Of a DNA stretch of 10,389 bases, positions 5,509 to 10,389 are shown piece by piece. Made by a program: the position numbers and the translations under genes. The notes beneath the pieces were generated by a model. The model made no database searches. It saw nothing but the letters and a program-made list of their open reading frames with translations, and was not told the origin of the DNA. The DNA lies in contig JAQZAY010000116.1 in assembly GCA_029239415.1 (NCBI GenBank), positions 1 to 10,389 on the forward strand, read 5' to 3'. The DNA comes from Pseudomonas sp. (lineage in GTDB: Bacteria > Pseudomonadota > Gammaproteobacteria > Pseudomonadales > Pseudomonadaceae). Numbering within the stretch: the stretch's first letter is position 1; each line of letters begins with the position of its first letter.

Positions 5509-6751
5509 AACGTAGCGCCTCTGCAGGCTGGGTGCGCGCCGCGCGCCAGGCCGGATACAGGGTGGCGAGGAAACTCAGGACCAGTGCCGCACCGCAGACC
5601 ATCCACACGTCTTCGGCCATGATCTGCGACGGCAGGTAATCGATGAAGTACACATCGGCATTGAGGAACTTGTGCCCGATCAGCTTCTCGATGCCGGCGA
5701 TCACCGCGCTGACGTTCAGCGCCGCGATGATCCCGACCACGGCGCCGATGAACGTGCCGACCACGCCGATCACCGTGCCCTGGACCATAAAGATGGCCAT
5801 GATCTGCCCGGGCGTGGAGCCCAGGGTGCGCAAGATGGCGATGTCGCCCTTCTTGTCGTTGACCACCATCACCAGCGTGGAAATGATGTTGAACGCCGCC
5901 ACCGCGACGATCAGCAACAGCAGCAGGCCGATCATGGCCTTTTCCATGCGGATCGCCTGGTACAGGTTGCCGTGGGTGCGGGTCCAGTCACGGGCATAGA
6001 ACTCCTGCTCGCCCAGCTGCTGGGCAATGTCCCACGCCGCGCGCGGCGCCTGGAACAGGTCGTCGAACTTCAGCCGCAGGCCCTGCACCTGGTCGGCCTT
6101 CCAGCGATGCAGGCGCGACAGGTCGGACAGGTTGGTCAGGCCCAGGTAGCCGTCGATCTCACCGGCGCCGACATGGAAGGTGCCGACCACGGTAAAGCGC
6201 TTCATGCGCGGGAACATGCCCGCGGGGGTGACGCTCACCTCGGGGGCGACGAAGGTCAGCTTGTCGCCGATGCCCACGCCCAGCTTGGCCGCGGCCTTGT
6301 CGCCGATCATGATGCCCCACTCGCCCGGCGCCAGCTGGTCGAGCCGGCCCTGGAGAATGAACCTGTCGATGATCGACACCTGGCGTTCACGCCCGGGGTC
6401 GATGCCATTGAGCAGCACCTTGGACACCTTGCCTTCGTGCGTGAGCAGCCCTTGCATCTGGGTGAAGGGCGCGACCGCTTCGACCTGGGCGTTGCGCTTC
6501 ACTTGCTCGGCAAGCGCGGGCCAGTTGTCGATGGGCTGGCCGGTCTCCAGCGTGGCGTGAGGGATCATGCCCAGCACCCGGGTGCGCATCTCGTGGTCGA
6601 AGCCATTCATGACCGACAGCACCACGATCATCACCACCACGCCCAGGGCGAGGCCGATCATCGAGGTCAGGGAAATGAACGAGACGAAATGGTTGCGGCG
6701 CTTGGCACGGGTATAGCGCGTACCGATGAATACGAAAAGAGGTCTGAACAT
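5501..6751 (-). CDS. lolC: LolC-type lipoprotein-releasing permease, first gene of lolCDE
   Basis: This 416-residue inner-membrane protein is the first permease of the Lol transporter. Membrane segments are seen at roughly 22-47, 272-297, 320-347 and 382-400, with a periplasmic domain from about 48 to 270. The segment [18 protein letters not shown] (169-186) corresponds to the Hook of E. coli LolC that recruits LolA. The C-terminus PAEALRYE matches E. coli LolC as I recall it, while [20 protein letters not shown] (356-375) looks more like E. coli LolE. ATG 6751 has no strong ribosome site upstream. The stop codon lies inside the start of lolD. The gene is divergent from the PilZ gene across 94 bases; a promoter must lie there or upstream, but I cannot identify a convincing one on this strand. 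Confidence 0.92.
   Translation of the reverse strand: MFRPLFVFIGTRYTRAKRRNHFVSFISLTSMIGLALGVVVMIVVLSVMNGFDHEMRTRVLGMIPHATLETGQPIDNWPALAEQVKRNAQVEAVAPFTQMQGLLTHEGKVSKVLLNGIDPGRERQVSIIDRFILQGRLDQLAPGEWGIMIGDKAAAKLGVGIGDKLTFVAPEVSVTPAGMFPRMKRFTVVGTFHVGAGEIDGYLGLTNLSDLSRLHRWKADQVQGLRLKFDDLFQAPRAAWDIAQQLGEQEFYARDWTRTHGNLYQAIRMEKAMIGLLLLLIVAVAAFNIISTLVMVVNDKKGDIAILRTLGSTPGQIMAIFMVQGTVIGVVGTFIGAVVGIIAALNVSAVIAGIEKLIGHKFLNADVYFIDYLPSQIMAEDVWMVCGAALVLSFLATLYPAWRAARTQPAEALRYE
6606..6751 (-). repeat. Paralogous direct repeat, copy in lolC
   Basis: This is the partner of the lolE copy at 4604-4749. The two are about 2.0 kb apart in direct orientation and flank lolD. Most differences between them appear to fall at third codon positions. 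Confidence 0.75.
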
Positions 6752-6845
6752 GTCGGGGCTTGTTCGGATGAAAGGGGAACGTCCTTGTGGCGGGGCTTGA
6801 CGAGCAGCTTTACACTCAGACCACCGCCGCTACCATGGGTTCGCC
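6752..6845. promoter_or_regulatory. Divergent lolC / PilZ intergenic region
   Basis: These 94 bases must hold or connect to promoters for two diverging units. On the + strand TACACT (6811-6816) is a fair -10 about 30 bases before the PilZ start, but the bases 17 upstream (TGGCGG) are a poor -35. TTGACG (6797-6802) would be a good -35 but has no matching -10 at the right distance. No clear - strand promoter is seen. Confidence 0.3.
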
Positions 6846-7424
6846 ATGACGACATTGGATGTAGAAGATCGCCGCGAATACTACCGTATCGAGGACAGGA
6901 TCGCACTTGAAATCAGCACGCTCGGCGCGGCCGGAGACCCTGATGCAGACGTGTTGCAAGATGCGTCACCGCTGTTCAACCTGCTCAGCGAACTGCACCT
7001 GAGCGAGTTCGAGTCCCAGCACCTGCTGCGCCAGCTCAGCGACAAGGACCGCACCCTGGCGGCGTTTCTCAAGGCCCAGAACAAACGCATCGACCTGCTC
7101 AGCGCGGTAGTCGCCCAGACCCTGCTCGGGCAGATCAGCGCGCCGCGCGCGGTGGTGCTGTCCGAAGGCGGCATCGAGTGCGCGCAGGCCCAGGCCATTG
7201 CCCCCGGCACCCGCGTGGCGGTAAAAATGGTGCTGATGCCCCAGGCCCTCGGCCTGCTGCTGCGCGCCAGGGTCGTGCATTGCGACCCGCGCCCGCAGGG
7301 CCAGTTCGAGATCGGCATCGAATTCATCGAAACCAGCGACGCCCAGCGCCAGCTGCTGGCCCGCTACATCCTGCAGCGCCAGCAACAGCAGCGTCGCCAG
7401 GCATTGGAACAGAATGCCCCCTGA
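6846..7424 (+). CDS. Atypical PilZ-domain protein, candidate c-di-GMP receptor
   Basis: The 192-residue cytoplasmic protein has the two halves of a PilZ c-di-GMP site far apart: RREYYR (9-14), giving the RxxxR motif with Arg10 and Arg14, and VLSEGGI (104-110) in the place of the (D/N)xSxxG motif. Between them lies an inserted, mostly helical region of about 80 residues (about 35-97) rich in Leu, Gln and charge. The following strands include TRVAVKMVL (122-130), ARVVHC (141-146) and FEIGIEFIE (154-162), the last being typical of PilZ barrels. The Asp/Asn of the second motif is Val104, so ligand binding could be weakened. The C-terminal tail (166-192) is a Gln- and Arg-rich helix. The start is ATG 6846; the ribosome site is weak. 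The phosphodiesterase gene follows after 27 bases and probably shares the transcript. Confidence 0.8.
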   Translation: MTTLDVEDRREYYRIEDRIALEISTLGAAGDPDADVLQDASPLFNLLSELHLSEFESQHLLRQLSDKDRTLAAFLKAQNKRIDLLSAVVAQTLLGQISAPRAVVLSEGGIECAQAQAIAPGTRVAVKMVLMPQALGLLLRARVVHCDPRPQGQFEIGIEFIETSDAQRQLLARYILQRQQQQRRQALEQNAP

Positions 7425-7451
7425 GCCTCATCACATCCTGAAGGAACGAAC

Positions 7452-8174
7452 GTGACCCTGATCTACGGCCATCGCGGCGCCAAGGGCGAAGCCCCCGAAA
7501 ACACCCTGACCAGCTTTCGCCAGTGCCTGGGGCACGGCGTACGCCGTTGCGAGCTGGACCTGCACCTGTCGGCCGACAACGAGCTGATGGTGATCCACGA
7601 CCCGACGCTCAAGCGCACCACGGGCCGTCGCGGCAAGGTGGTCGAGCACAGCGCCGCCGATCTCGCCCTGATCGATGCGCGCAAGGGCGGGCCTGGCTGG
7701 GTACAGCCCTGCCCCATCCCGCGCCTTGAGGAACTGTTTGAAAAGTGCGATTTCGAGCACTGGCAACTGGAGGTCAAGAGTGCCTCGCGCACCCGCGCCG
7801 CCAGCACGGTCCTGGCCATTCGGGAAATGGCCCAGCGCTTCGGCCTGCTCGAGCGCATCACCATCACCTCGAGCTCGCGCGAAGTGCTGGCCGCGGCCCT
7901 CGAGCTGACCCCAGACATCGCCCGTGGCCTGGTGGCCGAATACGCCTGGCTCGACCCACTGAAAGTCGCGCAGAACTATGGCTGCAACCTGCTGGCCCTG
8001 AACTGGACGCTGTGCACGCCCGAGCGCCTGCTCAAGGCGCAACGCCAAGGCCTGCATGTGTCGGTCTGGACAGTCAACGAGCCGGCGCTGATGCGCAGGC
8101 TCGCTGACTTTGGCGTAGACAGCCTGATTACAGACTTTCCCGGTTTGGCCAGTACCACCCTTGGGAAGGGCTGA
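7452..8174 (+). CDS. glpQ: Cytoplasmic glycerophosphodiester phosphodiesterase (UgpQ-like)
   Basis: The enzyme splits glycerophosphodiesters, the deacylated products of phospholipids, into glycerol-3-phosphate and an alcohol. The 240-residue product shows the GDPD motifs in order: GHRGA (6-10) with catalytic His7, PENT (15-18), the metal-binding Glu34 and Asp36 in CELDLHLS, His49-Asp50 in VIHDPTL, LEVK (106-109), VWTVN (205-209) and TDFPG (227-231). There is no signal peptide, so it acts in the cytoplasm, like UgpQ and unlike the periplasmic GlpQ of E. coli; the symbol follows common Pseudomonas usage. The start is GTG 7452, supported by AAGGA (7441-7445) at a spacing of six and by alignment of the GHRG motif near the N-terminus. 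It follows the PilZ gene and converges on sthA. Confidence 0.94.
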   Translation: MTLIYGHRGAKGEAPENTLTSFRQCLGHGVRRCELDLHLSADNELMVIHDPTLKRTTGRRGKVVEHSAADLALIDARKGGPGWVQPCPIPRLEELFEKCDFEHWQLEVKSASRTRAASTVLAIREMAQRFGLLERITITSSSREVLAAALELTPDIARGLVAEYAWLDPLKVAQNYGCNLLALNWTLCTPERLLKAQRQGLHVSVWTVNEPALMRRLADFGVDSLITDFPGLASTTLGKG

Positions 8175-8185
8175 AATCGTTCTCC

Positions 8186-8210
8186 CCGGCCGGCTCAGGC
8201 CACCGGCCGG
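8186..8210. terminator. GC-rich hairpin between converging glpQ and sthA
   Basis: CCGGCCGG occurs at 8186-8193 and 8203-8210; as each copy is its own reverse complement, the two can pair across a 9-base loop. It fills the 42-base gap between the two converging stop codons. Neither strand has a T-run after the stem, so intrinsic termination would be inefficient; it may block colliding transcription or protect 3' ends. Confidence 0.5.
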
Positions 8211-8216
8211 AGCCGC

Positions 8217-9611
8217 TCAAAAAAGCCGGTTGAGGCCGTCGTAGGCGGCAACCCGGTAGGCTTCGGCCATGGTCGGGTAGTTGAAGGTGGTGTTGACGAA
8301 ATACTTCAGGGTATTGCGATCACCGGGCTGGTCCATGATCGCCTGGCCGATGTGGACGATCTCCGAGGCCTGGTAGCCGAAGCAGTGCACGCCAAGGATC
8401 TGCAAGGTCTCGCGGTGGAACAGGATCTTCAGCATGCCCTGGGGCTCACCGGCGATCTGCGCGCGCGCCATGCTCTTGAAGAAGGCCTTGCCCACTTCGT
8501 ACGGCACCTTGGCCTGGGTCAGCTCCTGCTCGTTCTTGCCGATCGAGCTGATCTCCGGAATGGTGTAGATGCCGGTCGGCACGTCGTTGACGAAGCGCCA
8601 GCTGCCATTGTCGACGATACTGCCGGCCGCGGAGCGACCCTGGTCGTGGGCGGCACTGGCCAGGCTCGGCCAGCCGATCACATCGCCGGCGCCATAGATG
8701 TTCGGCACCACGGTGCGGTAGGCCTCGTCGACCTCGATCTGGCCACGGCTGTTGACCTTGATGCCGATGTTCTCCAGGCCAAGCTTGTCGGTGTTGCCGG
8801 TACGACCGTTGCACCACAGCAAGGCGTCCGCCTTGATCTTCTTGCCCGACTTGAGGTGCAGGATCACCCCGTTGTCCAGGCCCTCGACCCGCTCGTACTC
8901 CTCGTTGTGGCGCACGGTGATGTTGTTGTTGCTGAAGTGGTAGCTCAGCGCCTGGGAGATTTCCGAATCCAGGAAGCTCAGCAGTTGGCTGCGGTTGTCG
9001 ACCAGCTCGATCAGCACGCCCAGGCCGCTGAAGATCGAGGCGTACTCGCACCCGATGACCCCGGCGCCGTACACGATCAGCTTGCGCGGGGTGTGGCCCA
9101 GGCTGAGGATGGTGTCGCTATCGTAGATACGCGGGTGGTTGAAGTCGATGTCGGCCGGACGATAAGGACGCGAGCCGGTGGCGATGATGATGTGCTTGGC
9201 CACCAGTTTCTCGACCACCCCGTTGGGGCAGACGACCTCGACGGTCTGTTCGTCGGCGAAGCTGCCGGTACCGACGAACACGTCGACCCGGTTGCGGGCG
9301 TAGTAGCCGGTGCGCGAGGCGACCTGCTTGGAGATCACCTTCTCGGCACTCTTTAGCACGTCCGGGAACGAGAACCAGCGCGGCTCGCCGATGGCCCGGA
9401 ACATCGGGTTGGTGTTGAACTGCATGATCTGGCGGACCGAGTGACGCAGGGCCTTGGACGGGATGGTGCCCAGGTGGGTGCAGTTGCCGCCGACCTGGCG
9501 ACGGCTGTCGACCATCGCGACCTTGCGCCCTGCTTTGGCGGCGTTCATTGCCGCGCCTTCTCCGGCCGGGCCGGAACCCAGCACCACTACGTCGTAGTTG
9601 TAGACAGCCAT
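8217..9611 (-). CDS. sthA: SthA, soluble pyridine nucleotide transhydrogenase
   Basis: SthA is a cytoplasmic FAD enzyme that transfers hydride between NADPH and NAD+, mainly turning surplus NADPH into NADH. The 464-residue product (E. coli 466) has the FAD-binding GSGPAG (12-17), the segment [13 protein letters not shown] (41-53), the second nucleotide-binding GAGVIG (182-187), ATGSRP (144-149), GAGD (307-310) and the dimerisation end with [11 protein letters not shown]. In related disulfide reductases the 41-53 segment has a redox Cys pair; here only Cys44 remains and the second position is Thr49, which is typical of SthA. ATG 9611 is set by AAGGAG seven bases upstream. An upstream in-frame ATG at 9665 would add 18 unrelated residues. 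The gene converges with glpQ. Confidence 0.97.
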   Translation of the reverse strand: MAVYNYDVVVLGSGPAGEGAAMNAAKAGRKVAMVDSRRQVGGNCTHLGTIPSKALRHSVRQIMQFNTNPMFRAIGEPRWFSFPDVLKSAEKVISKQVASRTGYYARNRVDVFVGTGSFADEQTVEVVCPNGVVEKLVAKHIIIATGSRPYRPADIDFNHPRIYDSDTILSLGHTPRKLIVYGAGVIGCEYASIFSGLGVLIELVDNRSQLLSFLDSEISQALSYHFSNNNITVRHNEEYERVEGLDNGVILHLKSGKKIKADALLWCNGRTGNTDKLGLENIGIKVNSRGQIEVDEAYRTVVPNIYGAGDVIGWPSLASAAHDQGRSAAGSIVDNGSWRFVNDVPTGIYTIPEISSIGKNEQELTQAKVPYEVGKAFFKSMARAQIAGEPQGMLKILFHRETLQILGVHCFGYQASEIVHIGQAIMDQPGDRNTLKYFVNTTFNYPTMAEAYRVAAYDGLNRLF

Positions 9612-9627
9612 GCGTACTCCTTCGGAA

Positions 9628-9651
9628 CTGGCCCGCGGCCCAATTGGCCAG
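9628..9651 (-). other. Inverted repeat next to the sthA ribosome site
   Basis: CTGGCC (9628-9633) and GGCCAG (9646-9651) can form a 6-base stem in the sthA leader, starting five bases upstream of the AAGGAG ribosome site (9622-9617). It could affect access to the start, but it may be chance in GC-rich DNA. Confidence 0.3.
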
Positions 9652-9770
9652 CGGCGCGCGATCATGTCGCCTGGGCGCCATGCAAAAAATCGGGTGCAGT
9701 CTAATCAAGCGTGAACGCCGCGCACATTAACCCTTGGTCGCGTCGTAGGCTATTTTCGCGTGCACTACAT
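9652..9770 (-). promoter_or_regulatory. sthA upstream region, promoter not clearly identified
   Basis: The 310 bases between sthA and the dehydrogenase gene contain no convincing gene on either strand. On the - strand TAGACT (9703-9698) is an acceptable -10 hexamer about 87 bases before the sthA start, but the bases 17 upstream do not resemble a -35. A six-T run (9689-9684) lies after it in a sequence without a GC stem. The promoter of sthA is therefore only guessed. Confidence 0.25.
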
Positions 9771-9808
9771 GCCTTGCCTGGACATCAAGTTGTCCAGAAT
9801 TACAAGGC
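9771..9808. promoter_or_regulatory. Operator-like compound dyad upstream of sthA
   Basis: CTGGACA-TCAAGT-TGTCCAG (9778-9797) is a perfect 7-base inverted repeat around a six-base centre. Outside it GCCTTG (9771-9776) pairs with CAAGGC (9803-9808), with one unpaired base on the left and five on the right. Within this lies TTGTCCAGAATTACAA (9790-9805), which fits TTGT-N8-ACAA, the form of operator reported for the sugar-acid regulator HexR in P. putida. It lies about 180-200 bases upstream of the sthA start. Confidence 0.45.
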
Positions 9809-9871
9809 GGCATATTGTCCCGGAAAAGCGCCGCGGCGTCACCCCAGCTCACCTGAACCTCACAGACAACC

Positions 9872-9901
9872 AAAAAAAACGGGAGCCCTCAAGGCTCCCG
9901 T
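9872..9901 (-). terminator. Intrinsic terminator of the GAPDH gene
   Basis: On the - strand a stem of CGGGAGCC and GGCTCCCG (9900-9893 with 9887-9880) with a five-base loop runs straight into eight T residues (9879-9872), 20 bases past the stop codon. This is a strong classical terminator, so sthA must have its own promoter downstream of it. Confidence 0.95.
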
Positions 9902-9920
9902 CTTTCACTGCTACGAACGC

Positions 9921-10389
9921 TTACTGTGGGAAAGCAGGAGGATTCACACCCGCCATGTCTTCCATCACGCGCACGACCTGGCAGCTGTAGCCGAACTCGT
10001 TGTCGTACCAGACATACAGCACGACGCGGTTGTCGTTGCAGATGGTGGCCTCGGCATCGACCACACCGGCGTGACGCGAGCCGACGAAGTCGGTGGAGAC
10101 CACTTCCTGGGAGCTCACGTAGTCGATCTGCTTGTGCAGGTCCGAATGCATGGCGGTCTGGCGCAGGAACTCGTTGATCTCTTCGCGCGAGGTGGCTTTC
10201 TCGAGGTTCAGGTTGAGAATGGCCATCGACACGTTCGGCGTCGGCACGCGGATGGCGTTGCCGGTCAGCTTGCCCTTGAGCACTGGCAGCGCCTTGGCGG
10301 CGGCGGTGGCGGCACCGGTCTCGGTGATGACCATGTTCAGCGGCGCGGCGCGGCCACGACGGCTGCCCTTGTGGAAGTTGTCGATCAGG
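9921..10389 (-). CDS. gap: Glyceraldehyde-3-phosphate dehydrogenase, C-terminal part (5' end outside window)
   Basis: GAPDH oxidises glyceraldehyde-3-phosphate to 1,3-bisphosphoglycerate, or the reverse, with a nicotinamide cofactor. About 155 C-terminal residues are present; the frame is open to the right edge and the active-site Cys lies outside. Recognisable segments are RRGRAAPLN with TETGAA (phosphate site), GNAIRVPTPNVS with the substrate-binding Arg, the segment STDFVGSRHAGVVDA, and the cofactor segment WYDNEFGYS near the end. The end, VNPPAFPQ, is extended beyond the usual terminus. TETGAATA differs from the common TSTGAAKA but keeps both Thr residues. This fits the longer second GAPDH of Pseudomonas (gap-2 or gapB type), by memory and by its position next to sthA. 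It is followed by its own terminator. Confidence 0.93.
   Translation of the reverse strand, partial: LIDNFHKGSRRGRAAPLNMVITETGAATAAAKALPVLKGKLTGNAIRVPTPNVSMAILNLNLEKATSREEINEFLRQTAMHSDLHKQIDYVSSQEVVSTDFVGSRHAGVVDAEATICNDNRVVLYVWYDNEFGYSCQVVRVMEDMAGVNPPAFPQ

Noticed and set aside
3019..5622. 867-codon open frame on the + strand across the cupredoxin and lol genes
   Set aside because: It is antisense to three well-supported genes, its product is a low-complexity mix rich in His, Gln, Arg, Ala and Leu with no recognisable domain, and such frames arise from the GC-rich third positions of the opposite strand.
5672..6910. 412-codon + strand open frame opposite lolC
   Set aside because: Same cause: mirror of lolC codon bias, with repeated Asp-His and Gln-rich stretches and no ribosome site or family signal.
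8186..8210. The paired CCGGCCGG copies as a Pseudomonas REP element
   Set aside because: The sequence does not resemble the REP units that I recall in P. putida and is present once only; a gene-end hairpin explains it.
8352..9356. 334-codon + strand open frame opposite sthA
   Set aside because: Antisense shadow of sthA, rich in Val, Asp, Ala and Leu, with no motif.
9684..9689. T-run on the - strand in the sthA leader as a terminator
   Set aside because: No GC-rich stem precedes the T-run, so it is not an intrinsic terminator.
9829..9838. Palindrome CGCCGCGGCG in the sthA/GAPDH gap
   Set aside because: It is a short perfect palindrome with no loop in very GC-rich DNA, expected by chance, with no second copy.
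9760..9990. 76-codon + strand open frame in the sthA upstream region
   Set aside because: It runs through the dehydrogenase terminator and into the coding end of that gene on the opposite strand, has no ribosome site, and its composition is not protein-like.

Overview
The window looks like chromosomal DNA of a Pseudomonas, most like the P. putida group. The evidence is high GC with GC-rich third codon positions, the protein sequences themselves, and a gene order that I recall from Pseudomonas genomes. No search was run, so the species is an inference. I see no mobile element, rRNA, tRNA, CRISPR array or prophage gene. Nearly all the DNA is filled by conserved housekeeping or envelope genes, and I do not see an undescribed multi-gene system. 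The less ordinary parts are a HAD-like protein that has lost its catalytic residues, an atypical PilZ protein, a lipobox-less MlaA, and operator-like DNA upstream of sthA and between mlaA and the HAD gene.

Layout, left to right. The first 190 bases hold a possible tail of a + strand gene, a hairpin region and the terminator of mlaA. mlaA (outer-membrane phospholipid removal, - strand) is divergent from a + strand pair: the PhnX-like HAD pseudoenzyme, then a DUF4404-type small helical protein. A shared bidirectional terminator separates these from queF (queuosine synthesis, - strand), which lies downstream of a secreted type 1 copper protein, also on the - strand. Next comes the - strand operon lolC-lolD-lolE (lipoprotein release from the inner membrane), read from right to left. 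Divergent from lolC is a + strand pair, an atypical PilZ protein and a GTG-initiated cytoplasmic glycerophosphodiester phosphodiesterase. This pair converges on sthA (soluble transhydrogenase, - strand). A roughly 310 bp intergenic region separates sthA from the C-terminal part of a glyceraldehyde-3-phosphate dehydrogenase, which runs off the right edge.

Functional themes. Envelope biogenesis dominates: MlaA keeps lipid asymmetry, LolCDE exports lipoproteins, and the cupredoxin is periplasmic. The right end is about redox and carbon: SthA balances NADPH and NADH, GAPDH makes or uses reduced nicotinamide, and the glycerophosphodiesterase feeds glycerol-3-phosphate. A TTGT-N8-ACAA element inside a longer dyad upstream of sthA resembles the reported HexR operator of P. 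putida and would fit that theme, but this is unproven.
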